NCBI GenBank assembly: GCA_964058845.1 | Contig: CAXKVR010000426.1 | Coordinates: 1 to 33,056 of the forward strand | Direction of reading: 5' to 3' | Length of the DNA stretch: 33,056 nucleotides | Source of the DNA: Carex sylvatica | Lineage: Eukaryota; Streptophyta; Magnoliopsida; Poales; Cyperaceae | Shown: positions 11,698 through 23,184 of the stretch, piece after piece | Layout: each line of letters starts with the position of its first letter | Position numbering within the stretch: the stretch's first letter is position 1 | Made by a program: the position numbers and the translations under genes | Notes under the pieces: model-generated | Databases searched by the model: none | What the model was told of the DNA's origin: nothing | The model's input: the letters and a program-made list of their open reading frames with translations, nothing else

Positions 11698-11871
11698 TTC
11701 GTATCCTCTGAGATATCTCAAACTTTGCGTGTCTTTATGGAAAATCCCAACCGTTTAAATACGTTCTGCACGAATCTCAAAGCACACATAATACTGACTC
11801 CCTACATCACCCCCGAATAGGCACCAGACACGTTGGTCACGCAAAAGTTGAGATATCTCATAGGATATGCA
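11698..11871. repeat. Inverted repeat, about 34-bp arms, 106-bp loop
   Basis: The left arm core GAGATATCTCAAACTTTGCG (from 11,710) matches the reverse complement of the right arm core (11,838-11,859) with very few differences. The match extends outward through TATCCT. Each arm itself contains the palindrome GAGATATCTC. It is probably a fold-back transposon remnant; no target duplication was identified. Confidence 0.6.
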
Positions 11872-12714
11872 CTCCCTGAAACTTGTCTATCAAGTACATA
11901 GGCTGCCATTGCTGAAATTGGTTGAACACGAAAACAATACGTAGAGCCGTAGAGGTGGATGAAGAAAGGCGTTGATCTGGACCATTGATTTCAAATCAAC
12001 CCGAACATTTGGATATTTATGGATACGTGATAGCACAAAAGCTACAATTCTTTTATTAATATTTATGCTAGACTAGTATGCTCAATGGCTGAAGACGTTT
12101 TTGTATCTAAAATATCCAGAGATTTGCTTGTCAAAAATGCTTTGCAATTGAAGAATCAAATTGATGATTCAAAGAACATGGCTATCATACTAGCGTACAT
12201 TGTAAAATTCATCACCAAATTTCAATACAACCCAAACATTGGACAAACATTAACAAACGTGAGCATAAACACCAAAGAATAGGTATTTGTAAAATTATTT
12301 TACTTCTGTGAAAAAGATAATTTAAACTTTTAAAAGCACTGTAGCAACAAAAAAATTATCGGTTTCACAAAAAAGTTAATTTAAGATAATCATTGTTTTA
12401 CAACACTTAATAATGATTAATGATTAATGAATCTGCAAATTTTCAACTGTTAATTATGCTTTCCTGCAAAACTGATCACAAGCCCGCATAAAAAGGGAAA
12501 TTTGAATGAAGCTTCCTTGAAAACATAATTTCTTATTCCTAAAAATATCAGTTTTTTTCAGTTTCTCCCTACTTTCTAGCTTTATTAGTAACCTTTTAAT
12601 AAAGTTTTACTATTGAATTATTTTTTCTCAAAAAATAAAATAAAAACATAACACATGAAGTGCATCTTTGGCTAATTTTGAAAGAAAAATATTTTAAAGG
12701 AACATGTTGCACGT

Positions 12715-12962
12715 CCAGGCTGGGACACATGCACGACATGACACAGGTAGGCAAATTCACATCCTCTGCGTTAACGGTACTGTTTGAGTTAATTTCCAGA
12801 CCGTGCGATTAGAATTTGAGGCAATCCAGCCCACGTCTATAATACATGGGGCTCTTTCATATTAGTGCAGATCTAAATCGAACAATCCAGATCTTAACTC
12901 AAAATTTGTGTCAACTCAGAGGATGCAATTCCATGTAGACCGGCATGACACCAGCCAGTAAT
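12715..12962. repeat. MITE-like inverted repeat
   Basis: The left arm carries CATCCTCTGCGTTAA, TTTGAGTTAA and CCAGACCGTGCGATT. The reverse strand of the right side carries CATCCTCTGAGTTGA, TTTGAGTTAA and CTGGATTGTTCGATT in the same order. The outer ends are poorly matched and no clear duplication is visible, so the boundaries are approximate. Confidence 0.4.
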
Positions 12963-13249
12963 GGCAAGTTTGAAACTCATTAATATTCACCAAAATGAAA
13001 ATGATGATGACAATGAAATGTTTCTCAAATAAGATAAGAAACTTAAAACAAGCATTTTAGAAAATATATATAAAAAGCAAACAGAAGATACTAAAATGAT
13101 ATCAAATTGTGGTACAAACCACTGAAAACTAAACTTTGGAAACAAAGCTGTGAACTATCTCTTGATTTAACAACTAGAAAGCTTGGTAACGATGTGATAA
13201 TTACTACGAAATAACCAATGCAGTTCAGAAAATTAATCAAAACCCACAG

Positions 13250-13438
13250 TTAACATTCCAAATTACAGAAGGTAATAAAGAAGATGAAGAGAAAAATATG
13301 ATAAATATTCGGTATCCACGCCCTTTCAGAAAAAAGAAACAATTTTAATACAATCAATGCATAAGAGATGCACATGGTAACTCACTCCGACTGTAATGCG
13401 TGCTTGAATCCAACCAGGGTAGACAAATCAGAAAATTC
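13250..13438 (-). other. Candidate terminal 3' UTR exon of the hnRNP gene
   Basis: On the minus strand a long pyrimidine tract (complement of 13,447-13,480) ends in CTGTACAG at 13,439, an excellent splice acceptor. The sequence that follows has no long frame and becomes AT-rich, as in a terminal 3' UTR. Together with the exon-like segment at 14,326-14,415 it suggests that the hnRNP transcript is spliced after its stop. The 3' end near 13,250 is a guess. Confidence 0.35.
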
Positions 13439-14325
13439 CTGTACAGAAGGAAAAAGAGAAAAAAAAAAAAGGGGGAGGAAAAAGGCTCTGCAACTGCAAT
13501 ATGCTTATTCAATACATCTATCATATGGTAATTTTATACAGGAGATACCTACAGTAATGATAACATAAACTGGCTTATAAGAGAGACAATACAAAGGAAG
13601 GATATCCAAAGGTTCTTAATCTAATTTTAATAGCTAACAATGATTGAACTGCTACTTGGATCAGAGAGAAAGAGTGTGAATATTGTTTGGTGATGCTCAA
13701 GAACCATTAATTTCAGACAGTTGAAAATTTATATCACTCGATGACCAGTAAAACATGAAACAGATCTCTTCATTTTTATAACCAATGTACACCATGTAGA
13801 TCACTTCTGTATTGTCAGATGTGAAAGCTATATTTTATTTTTGACAATTGCCAAGATAGTTAATATAAATAGTTGTCCAGTGATCCCTTCCCATAGGTAA
13901 TTATATATTTTCAAAAGTACATTAAATATTCATTTACTGATAAACAAAAATAAAATTTAACCAACTAAACAGAACAGGTACATTCATTTCTCAAAAGTGT
14001 AAACGTGAAAGTGAGAAATAGAAATATCACATCCCATAGTAAGGCTAAAAGTTTACTTCCTAGTCATAGTCAGGATACTCTAATGTCAGAAACAAATATC
14101 CTGAAACCTAAATGTTGGATTCTAAATTAAAGATCAATAATAGAAACTAGGGTCCAAGCTATGTAAACATAAATAAGTTAAAATATAAAGCTACTTTAAC
14201 TATCAAGATACTTATATAAAACAAAAGCTACTCAACGTAGTTATCAGACCCTACATATATATAAAAAATTATACTTTTAAGGGACCACTACAAATTCACA
14301 TTGACTGGGAAATGAAGCAACATAC

Positions 14326-14415
14326 CAGAGAAAAATCCGGTTGAATTGTCCATGTTGCCTTTTTCCTTTTTGAGATGCTTCAACCCATATGGGTAGAGAT
14401 TAAGAGCAACATCCC
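14326..14415 (-). other. Candidate internal 3' UTR exon of the hnRNP gene
   Basis: On the minus strand a TTTTTGTACAG acceptor precedes 14,415 and a CTCTG/GTATG donor follows 14,326. They bracket 90 bases that are less AT-rich than their surroundings. It is non-coding as far as I can see. It lies between the stop-proximal donor at 15,160 and the strong acceptor at 13,439, consistent with a spliced 3' UTR. Confidence 0.4.
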
Positions 14416-15160
14416 CTGTACAAAAAGGTCAAATCCAGGACCAAGCAAAGGAGTAAGCCACAGTAAAATATGCCTACTACTTACGATCTTACTCCTTACT
14501 CCTAGTAATTAACATACTTAATTATCTTACTCCTTACTCCTAGTAACCAAATATACTACTCACGAGCTGACCTATGCTGACAATTAAGAGGAGAGAAGTC
14601 ACACTGATTAGAAAATGAATTCCTGTTTAATAATAATCTCCCAAAAACATTTTAGTTCAAAGCAATATTTTAAAGTAGAATCTACTACCCAAGTAGTATC
14701 CATGCCGTTAGGTTATGTGGCAGCAGCAACTATTACCGAAAGATTTTAACTTTATGGTGCATTATGATAAACATTATAACCTTTTCATAATCAACCCAAG
14801 TAGACATTATTAAGAAAGGAAAACAAGAACCAAAAATGGAATGGAACATTAGACACGACAATAGCTTCTCTAGATTGACATGACTAGAGTTATAGCTATG
14901 CAATAATAATTCATTCCCAATCATACCCATAATAAAATATTCTAATTCGAAGCCAAGTGTTGCGAGAACCAAGCACACACCTACAACACAACATTTAAGA
15001 ACAAAAAAGCAAAAAAAACATTCAAGATACTTAGAAACCAAATAACAGCTACTTTAAATTACTTAACCAGATAGATCTACTAGTGAACAGAGAAGATCTC
15101 CTCAAGCCTGTATTTGCCTATGTATTGCAATTCATCCGTCAAATTCAACACAGCCCTTAC

Positions 15161-17044
15161 CTACTGAGCCGGCCTTTGCTGGGGTACACCATATCCTCCA
15201 CCATAGCCAGCGGACCCCCCATGGGGCCCATTAACCTGTCCAGTTCCATAACCTCCGCCTTGAGATGTGTCAGGTTTCCAACCGCTTCCATAAGCTGATG
15301 CGTTCACCCCTGCACTGCCGTACCCTCCCCCGTACCCACCAGTAGTCTGCTCGCTGCCATACCCGCCATACCCACCATATCCCTGACCACCATACCCAGT
15401 ATTTGCAGCAGCTGGCTGACCAGTGGGACCCGCACCACCTGATGGCGTACTCCAACCGGTGCTCGTACCATAAGCTGCTGTATTTGCACTGTAGCCACCA
15501 GACCCGTAACCTGTCTGAGCCTGGCTGCTCCAAGCACCACGTGGAGCACCAGCAGGCATACTTGGATACCCGTATCCTCCATAGCCTGAACCAGCATTCC
15601 CACCTCCATATCCATAGCTAGCAGTACTGTAACCCGACCCATAAGATGGGTACCCACCGCCGCCGCTGCCCTGTTGTGCCGACATGTATCGATTACCATC
15701 TCCCCTCGTGTCATAACCACCTATGTTAGAACCAGTATACCCGCTACCCTGATACCCCCCGCCGCCACCCGTGGACCGACTGCCACCACCTCCACCACCG
15801 GCATTATTAGAATTTGATTCTCTTGGCAAGGCACGCTTAACCTCAACCGACTTGCCGTTCAAATCATGGAAATTCTTGTGAAGGACGTGGTCAACGGCTT
15901 CCTCGGTGTCAAAAGTGACAAAACCGAAGCCGCGGGGCCTGCCGGTGTTCTGATCTATCATGATGACGATATCGGTGACATCACCGTAGGTCTGGAAGTA
16001 ATCACGGAAGCTGTCTTCAGTGATGGTTGGTGGGAGCCCACCAACAAAAATTTTCTTAGTGCGAATGTTGCCGCCACCACCGCCATCAGCCCCGCCCCCG
16101 CCATTCCGGCCAGTTGAGTTAGGGTTTGTTGTCTTTGATGCTTGTTGCTCCTCTCTTGACATGGCTCGTTTAGCTTCCACCTGCCATTACAAAAGATTTA
16201 ATAGTGTCTATTAATATAATGATGAAGGAGATAACCTTATATCAGGAGGAATAGCTCCATGAATAATGAACTGTGCAAGCTCAGATATTTAAATTTACTA
16301 TGATATTGTCAACCAAGGATACCTTTTGCATAACCCCAGGTCAACCCTCAAATATAGTAGCTGCTAAGTTCCACAGTAATAAGAAAGAAATTGCCTAACT
16401 TTGCATGAGGCAACCCCTCTGTAGTTCACGTTCTCAGCAAGTTAATGCAGGATATTGACAAAATTGATACTTTGTATGCAACCTCATGCTCAATTTTAAC
16501 AAAATCTTGCTGTAATTATATTACTTGTTCAATTTTGCTGCATTTTTTTTTATAATTTCTAGTAGTTCAAATCTATATGCAACAAACATGTAAATATAGG
16601 ATCTAATCAATATGATTCCAAAAATCGTACACTAAGAAGTCCCAATTTTCCAAATAAAACTACAGAAGTTCTCATCATCCATACAAATAAGTGCAAAATT
16701 TCACTTTAAACTCAAAATTGCACAACTGCCAAATCAGGCAAGCAGCAGTGGCTGGCAGCAGCTTTCTGACGACTCTTAAAGTAACCAAGGGATTAATCTA
16801 ACAAAACTAAAAGGACACTCACCGTTCGTCCATCGATTGTGTGCCGATCTTGCAGTACGCGATCCAAAATCGCCGGATCAGTAAAGACGACGAAGCCAAA
16901 CCCTCTTGGCCGCCCCGTCGCCTTGTCTCTCATTATCACCGCCTGAGATACGCCTCCATACTGGCCAAAGTGCTCCTTCAGCTTGTCCTCCGTCGTCTCC
17001 CACGAGATCCCGCCGATAAACAACTTCCCTTCGTCGGAATCCAT
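15161..17044 (-). CDS. Two-RRM glycine-rich hnRNP (hnRNP A/B-like RNA-binding protein)
   Basis: Exon 1 is 17,044-16,823 (74 codons). Exon 2 is 16,180-15,161 (339 codons plus stop). The intron is GT-AG, phase 0, and the protein has 413 aa. RRM1 shows RNP2 LFIGGI (about 8-13) and RNP1 RGFGFVVF (about 47-54). RRM2 shows RNP2 IFVGGL (118-123) and RNP1 RGFGFVTF (157-164). The intron splits the RRM1 end at DGRT/VEAKRA. A Gly/Tyr/Ser-rich C-terminus (about 200-413, GYGGYG and GGGYG repeats) is low complexity and may support condensate formation. It matches the plant family annotated as heterogeneous nuclear ribonucleoprotein 1 or RNP1, which binds pre-mRNA/mRNA in nucleus and cytoplasm. The 5' leader holds a long (GA)n tract. 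The stop TAG is immediately followed by GTAAGG, a consensus donor, so the 3' UTR is probably spliced. Confidence 0.93.
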
Positions 17045-17068
17045 AATTTCGCTCTACTTGTATATTTC

Positions 17069-17103
<35 letters not shown>

Positions 17104-17110
17104 GAGAGAG
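17069..17110 (-). promoter_or_regulatory. (GA)n/(CT)n tract in the hnRNP 5' leader or promoter
   Basis: About 16 CT dinucleotides on + (17,070-17,102) run into CTAGAGAGAG, so the end is also a small palindrome. It lies 25-65 bases upstream of the hnRNP ATG, reading as (GA)n on the coding strand. In plants GA repeats near start sites are bound by BPC/BBR GAGA factors and are common in 5' UTRs of RNA-binding protein genes. The regulatory role is inferred. Confidence 0.55.
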
Positions 17111-17440
17111 TAAATTCAGTGCGAAGAGAGAGATGGGGGCGGAGGCACGGAGAGGGGGGATGGAGAGACGAGAGCAGCAGAGTGAGAGGATGTATTCGGT
17201 AGAGAGATGGGCTGGGAATGAGAGATCTCTAGATTCGGTGGAGATCGGACGGATCACAATTCGCGTAGGGTTTTGTTGGATTTGGGGAAAGATTTCGGAT
17301 CGTTTTCTGCAAGGACTCGGTGTACGATTCTTGAGTCAGCATAGCTTATACAACTTCCGTGTAGTGATTCACCTTTAACTACTTACTAAGAAATATCAGT
17401 GACTCGCTTCAGGAATAAATTATAGAAAAGTATCTCTGGA

Positions 17441-17493
17441 GAAGCTGAGGTTCCACAGCACGAAGCTGAGGTTCCACAGCACGAGGCTGAGGT
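17441..17493. repeat. 21-bp tandem repeat, about 2.4 copies
   Basis: The unit GAAGCTGAGGTTCCACAGCA plus C occurs at 17,441-17,461 and 17,462-17,482 without change, then as a partial copy. On the minus strand it would encode a 7-residue repeat within a 75-codon open frame, but nothing else suggests a gene. Confidence 0.8.
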
Positions 17494-17683
17494 ACTGTGC
17501 CGCTGTTTTGAAGCATTCTTCACCCGAGTCCAAACGAGGCGTCGCATGGTGCGCTTTTCTCCGACTGACCTAGTCTTTTTGATAGATACCTGACTAAATA
17601 AATACTTACCCAAGTTCTCCTGATTATATTAATCATTTTTTAACAATTATATGTTAACAGTGTGTTGACATAATGTTTAAAGA

Positions 17684-17850
17684 GTGAGGCTATGGTAACG
17701 GGTTAACTCATATTATGATTCAGATTTCTATTTTCAGATTTTAAATAGTAAATCTGAACCGTTTAATGTTATTTTTGTATAAAAATGTACTTAAGATGAA
17801 ATTTTAATTTTTTTTAAGAGTTTATAATTTCAAAATATATTACGTAGTCA
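17684..17850. repeat. Truncated relative of the intron 2 Mutator-type MITE
   Basis: GAGTGAGGCTATGGTAACGG matches the terminal sequence of the element at 4,018-4,396, and TCTGAACCGTTTAATGTTA resembles its internal TCTGAACCATTCAACATAA. No matching right end or 9-bp duplication is visible, so this is one arm of a decayed copy. Confidence 0.45.
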
Positions 17851-17934
17851 AATTCGTGTAAGTTATCAACATATGTATTTTTATTAAAAAGACAAGTGTA
17901 TATCAATACAATAAATTAGCGTGCATTTACACTA

Positions 17935-18863
17935 CTAATATCGTGCCCGTGTGTTGCAACGGAAATATATTATACTATTAAATAGAATATGAAGAGACCT
18001 TTTATTTGACATTCATACAAAATTAAGAAAAAATATATTTAAATAAAAATAAAAGACACAAATGATAAAAAAAAAAAATAATTCAAATAATAAATAGCAA
18101 TAAAAGAAACAGCAACAAATGAAAAAAAAAAAGATCAAATATAATATAAAAAAATTCTTGAAGTATCGTTGCGATTTAATATCTAATTTTCTCCACAACA
18201 AGACATGTCATTAAACAATTTAGAGGAGAAATGATATGTAAAGAAATAAAATTGAGAAAGATATGATTAAATAATTCAAATAAAGATTTTCTCATATATA
18301 TATTCTTGATGGAAATTATTTTAACAATAAAAATATCTCAGCACGAAAGTTCTATATATTATTCATTTCCTCTCCAGATCAGAAAAATATGATTGTTTCT
18401 ATCAACATAAGATATTTTTTTTTTATGTAAATATCAGCACAAGATCTACTATTCATATATTCACAAAGATACAATACACCTAAACAAAATTCGAAAAGAT
18501 GTGATTGTTTCTATTTTTATTGTCAAAACTATAGAGGAAGAGGAGAAATGAAACAGGAGAAATGAAAAAATAAGAAAATAATTTAATTGCATAAATCAGA
18601 TATAAATCAGAGATAATATAAGAAGAAATAAGGAAATGGATTGCTAGGGATTCATTCAATTTTAATTGTGACAAACAATGTAGCTGTTTGTGTGACAAGT
18701 ATGTTTTTAACTAAATTTAGACTTCTACACAGAAGATAAATTTATTTAATCAAAAGAAGACAGATTATGTAATTGAAGAACTGATATTTAATTCGAAAAT
18801 TCATCTTTCAATCTCAGCCGTTGGAGGATTAGGACAACTACGTGCATAATATAAGAATGGAGA
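17935..18863 (-). mobile_element. Candidate non-autonomous Helitron
   Basis: Read on the minus strand, the 5' end is A|TCTCCATTCTTATATTATGC. The 3' end carries CCGTTGCAACACACGGGCAC, which can form a short hairpin, and finishes ATATTAG|T. Plant Helitrons start TC, end CTRR after a 3' hairpin, and insert between A and T. The GTTGCAAC...CACGGGCA motif is typical of plant Helitron 3' ends. The final CTAG is changed to TTAG here. The 929-bp body is AT-rich with no Rep/helicase coding. Confidence 0.5.
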
Positions 18864-19225
18864 TACAAGTGTGCATTCAGTGGTGCAAAAAAGAAAAAAA
18901 GTATTTGAAAAGCAGGTTGACAGAAGATGATTATTTTTTTTTAAAATTTAAGAGTGAATTACATAAATAGTCTTAAATAACATTTTGTTCTAACTTAGCC
19001 TCTAAATATTCACAAATTTATTTGTCCATGAAACATTAACATTTTCAAATTGATTAAATAAGAAGAAGAGACTTAAGAAGTTAACATGATAGTTTTAGCT
19101 TTATTTTGTGTATACACTAAAGCACTGTTTGTTTTTAGAACTTGTAGTTGATCTTTAAGTCTGACATTTAGAACTATCTCCCTTTAGTAGAAAGGGCTGT
19201 GTTGACCGTTAAGGCAGACAACAGA

Positions 19226-21703
19226 TGTCACACCCCGGGACCAGGGGGCGCGACAGTTACGCCGTGAATATATATTTTCTATATACTCACGAGGCAAGAA
19301 CGATGAGATGATTCATATTCATCCCAATTTTAACCAAATACTTTAACCATTTTAAATACACAATTAATTGAAATCAGATAATTAAAAACACATCCTACTT
19401 ACAACACCTCCTACTTACAACACCTCCTACTTAACGAATTAAACATTTACACTACATAATTAAAATAAGTTTTACAAAAGTCTGGTTCAAAGGTTATACA
19501 CAACAAAATATGATCTGAGTACTTAACCAGTACAAAATGATCATTAACTGAGGCATATCTATACCTATCCTTTCTTCTCCTCGCCGCACGATCTCGAAAT
19601 CCTATTCCTTGTTTCCTGAAAAACCCACGAGGGGAAAAGGGGTGAGAAACTTATTCGCAGTTTCTCAGTGCAGAATTTAAATAGGGCTACTGGATTTGTA
19701 AGAAATCCATTATCAGAATTAAATCAATTCATTAGTATACTATTCAGTTATTTATTCGCAAATCATGAAATGCAATTACTTTAAAAGGGAATTCAAGCGA
19801 ACTTCTACTATTATCACATTCGGAGAAAATCAAAACGGAATTATTCAGGATGTTTGGACCTAAATGCAAACTCTCTAAGTCAGGTTGGAAGAATAGAAAT
19901 TAGTTATCTATCTTCGTCGGCTTAACCGTTCTATTGGTTCTGGTTCATAATTAAACATGCATATCAGTCAGAATTTCACGATTAGCAATAAAGTAATTCA
20001 ATCAGAAACAAAGATTATCAATACGGTAACACCGCAGTTCAGTGTTCCTACAATCACAACAATAATATATGTAATAACAGTATCCCCTACCCAACCGGTA
20101 CTGGGTTCAGTGGGGTCATTCCCCAAATGCGCATATGGTTCCTGAGGCAAAGTCTAGCGTCGACTCTAGACTTTGCAATAACTATGAATATACAATATAA
20201 TATAACAATATCAATTCAGTACTGTGGTTTCATTCACTTATCAGAATCAAAGGAACAGTCAATCAGTAAAACCATACCAATATGCTAGGTCATCCTAAAT
20301 ATAGCAATTCCGATATATCATTTACTTAATTATGCAATAATGTCATGATGCATGCAATTAGAAATTCAACATGCCATTATACGTAACTATTTAATTCTTA
20401 AAAATAAATCCCAAGACAGATCCCGTGAACCCCCGCACCTGATCGCGTAAGATGCGTAGAGAATCAGTTATCACGAGATTCCGAATTTCCGACGATTTCG
20501 CTGAATCGTACTCGATAGGGTCTATGCCTATGTTAATAAAGCATAGATGAATTAATAAAAGAAATTCAATCGATTTAAATACAAGTCAAGTCGATTATCG
20601 AGTCATAATGTTTCAAATCAAATTCGAATTCGAAATTTCACCAAAAATCTAACAAATCACTTGAATTAGGGTTTCCAAGAGAAAAGGAAGACAAATCATA
20701 TCAATTATCACCAATTAACAACTAATCGAGCTAGAACTCGATTACTGAAACCCTAATTCGAATTTCAACCGAAATCACGACAAATCGAATAATTTAGGGT
20801 TTTCAAGGAATTGCAAGAGAGAAAGATATACCAAATTGAAGCTTTAGAATCGATCAAGGATCGTCAATTCAGCTCGACTCTCAATTTTCCGGTCAGTCCG
20901 ATCAGTTTCCGCGTTCAATTTCTCTCTCTCTCTCTCTTTCCCTTTCTGCTTCGGCTAAACCTAGCTTTCACGAAAATTTTCTTTCAATAGTTCGGTGAGA
21001 ATGAAAGGAAGAAGCAAGGTTTTATTTTAATAATTGGAATTTTGCAAATAAACCCCTCCATTTTATTAATATTATCAAACTTGAAAATGTTTATTACAAA
21101 TAGGCCCTTATGTAAAGTTTTTATTTATTAAAAAGATAAAAATAAAGAGAGAAGATGTTTAGTTTATCCATTTTGCAAATAAGTCCCTCAAAAATAGCAA
21201 AAATAGCCAAAAATACTCCCCAGTGCGGATCAATCATCCGCACTGCGGATCCATCCAGCCGCATTCACTGCGCAAATAACAAACACACACCCCAGTGCGG
21301 ATCAATCATCCGCACTGCGGATCCGTCCAGCCGCACTCACGGCGCAGAAAAATGTCCGAGCCTAGTGCGGACGCACTGAGGCCAGTGCGGATGCTCCCAT
21401 CCGCATTCAGTACTTAGCGAAATTTTCAGAAGAGTACAGAACTCACCCGCAGTGCGTGTGCCCATCCGCACTTCCATCCGCACTAGAGAAAATTTCAGAC
21501 GTTTAATTAAGGAACTTGTCCCAGTGCGGGTGAAGCCACCCGCAGTGCGGGTCATCCATCCGCACTGGACCGTTTTTCTATATTTATAATTCGATTTTTG
21601 ACGCTTTAGCTCAATCAGTCAGTATAAAATATTTCCACGCACTACTAACTATATTTAATTATATTTTAAAATCTTGTTATTTTAAAAGTTTCACTACGTT
21701 ACA
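19226..21703 (-). mobile_element. Solo LTR, probably Ty3/gypsy type
   Basis: The 2,478-bp element has ends TGTCACACCCCGG ... CTACGTTACA, i.e. TGT...ACA on either strand. A 5-bp duplication ACAGA occurs at 19,221-19,225 and 21,704-21,708. On the minus strand it starts TGTAACGTAG and finishes CCCCGGGGTGTGACA-like, and a TATAAATATA box lies at 21,588-21,579, so transcription would run on minus. No primer-binding site, gag or pol flanks it, so it is a solo LTR left by recombination. Assignment to gypsy rests on the size and ends and is tentative. Confidence 0.75.
21221..21568. repeat. GC-rich CAGTGCGG / CCGCACTG repeat array within the LTR
   Basis: Two near-identical 72-bp units (21,221-21,292 and 21,293-21,364) are followed by irregular copies. 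The core CAGTGCGG and its complement alternate about fifteen times, so many pairs can form hairpins. The array sits directly downstream of the minus-strand TATA box, so it would be in the 5' part of an LTR transcript. The high GC contrasts with AT-rich surroundings. Confidence 0.8.
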
Positions 21704-21926
21704 ACAGAACCTCGTAGCCTTATTTTTTTTTAAATGATTAAATAACATATTGACCTCTTTAAAATGAATCGGACAATAACTTTTAACTATGTTTTTTTAG
21801 ACTCGTTTAATGGAGGGGGGCGGTCATCGAATCAAGTTTGGTTCAATATTCGACATGCGTCGTTGGATCCACATCAAAAATTTATACATTTAATCCGTAT
21901 AAATTTCAAAACTACATTGAGCGAAT

Positions 21927-22872
21927 CAGGAGCGGAACACAATTTTATGTATAGGAGAGACTAACAGATCAAATATATTTAAAATATATTTCAATAAAAA
22001 CAAAAACTTATATAACACAAACTAATATGATTTTTCACATTTTAATATTAAAATAAAATATTAAAATTAACATTTATCTAAAAGTTATAATAAATAAAAA
22101 TTAAGCAATGCGGCCTAAGTATTTAAATTAAATTTCAAAAAATTGAAAAAATTAATCCAATAATTATAATTCAATTTTTTTTCTTTCTTAATAGTAGAAA
22201 AAAATGGAGTAAAAAATGAAGTAATTAAAGAATAAATAAATTTGATATACATAAAAGATAGTAATATTGAAGTATCCACCTTGTTATGAATTAGTTGGAC
22301 GAATGTTTTGAACTTGACTGTTCTGAGTCTGAGGAGAGAATTAATTAATTAATTAATTGAAATTTTGTTGTAGAAGCATAGAGATGTGTCAAATACTATA
22401 AAATAGGGGGAAAACTATCGACATTGTAAAATAGAAAAATACTGTCGACGTTTGCCTTAATTTCATCTTGTTGATTTTGATTTTTTTTTTCTCTCTCTAT
22501 TCTAACTGTGTTTCTAGAATTTCAATAACTTTCTATTTTAGTAACTTCATGTTTTATTAAGTAATCGTGTTTTCCAAAATAAGTTAAAACCACTGCTATT
22601 TTTTATATTATCTTTTTACTTTCATTTTTCAACGTATTTTCAAAATAGTCAAAAATATTTTTATTTTCTTCACGTGTCAAGGCTGGAGGACACTTGATAA
22701 AAATGACATATGAATATTACCTTCAAGTCCTTTATATTTTTCTATTTTACATAGGGGTGACTAACATATAGAAAATACAAATTTTGGTTGAATTTATATG
22801 TACCTCATAAAAAAATTTGAAAATATTGAGGGTGGCTAAGCCACCCCTAAAATGACTTACGTTCCGCCTCTG
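21927..22872. mobile_element. Non-autonomous hAT element, 946 bp
   Basis: The left end CAGGAGCGGAAC and the right end, on the reverse strand CAGAGGCGGAAC, form imperfect inverted repeats of the CAGRGGCGGA type common in plant hAT (Tip100-like) elements. Flanking 8-mers are GAGCGAAT (21,919-21,926) and GAGCGAAC (22,873-22,880), matching at seven of eight bases. The interior is AT-rich, includes a TTAA tetranucleotide run near 22,340, and encodes no transposase. Confidence 0.75.
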
Positions 22873-22910
22873 GAGCGAACCTTGTGCATATCTAGGGGTG
22901 AGTAAATCGC

Positions 22911-23035
22911 TCATAACTCGTGAGCCGCTCATAACTCGCTCATTAAAAACTCGTCTAAACTCGCTCATTTATTCGCTCATTTAAACTCGCTCATTAACAA
23001 CTAGCTCATTTACTTAATGAGTGAGCATTAGCATG
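22911..23035. repeat. Left copy of a roughly 130-bp direct repeat rich in CTCGCTCAT
   Basis: This segment, from TCGTGAGCCGCTCATAACTC through ACTTAATGAGTGAGCAT, recurs in the same order and direction at about 29,041-29,170 with scattered substitutions and a short indel. Both copies belong to the same original MITE, one on each side of the inserted hAT element. Confidence 0.85.
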
Positions 23036-23184
23036 ACCCAACTCGCTCATAACTCGCTCATTAAGAATTTGCCACATCTAATCCCTGCCATATTTAATCA
23101 TGTGTAATCATGTGTAACATCAGTTTTACCTCATTAAATCATATGTAATATTCATAGCTTCATATAGAGGTTTGCAAATACCCC

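Larger units (their letters stand above)
10607..13240. other. Gene-poor AT-rich intergenic stretch
   Basis: No supported gene. It contains a TG/G20 microsatellite (11,204-11,241), a fold-back repeat (11,698-11,871) and a MITE-like inverted repeat (12,715-12,962). The two short open frames here (11,623-11,820 and 12,085-12,282) have no recognisable domain and no coding bias, and I do not call them. Confidence 0.5.

Noticed and set aside
11623..12282. Two 65-codon frames in the intergenic region
   Set aside because: No recognisable domain; the first overlaps a fold-back repeat and both are surrounded by AT-rich non-coding DNA.
14733..15041. 102-codon minus-strand frame with Cys/Phe-rich sequence
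   Set aside because: No recognisable domain or good splice context; it lies within what is probably a 3' UTR intron of the hnRNP gene.
15270..15720. Other long frames overlapping the hnRNP exon
   Set aside because: Shadow frames of the Gly-rich coding region, where low codon complexity keeps several frames open.
17386..17613. 75-codon minus-strand frame with a CGTSAS repeat
   Set aside because: The repeat is just the 21-bp tandem unit; no start context or homologous domain is recognised.
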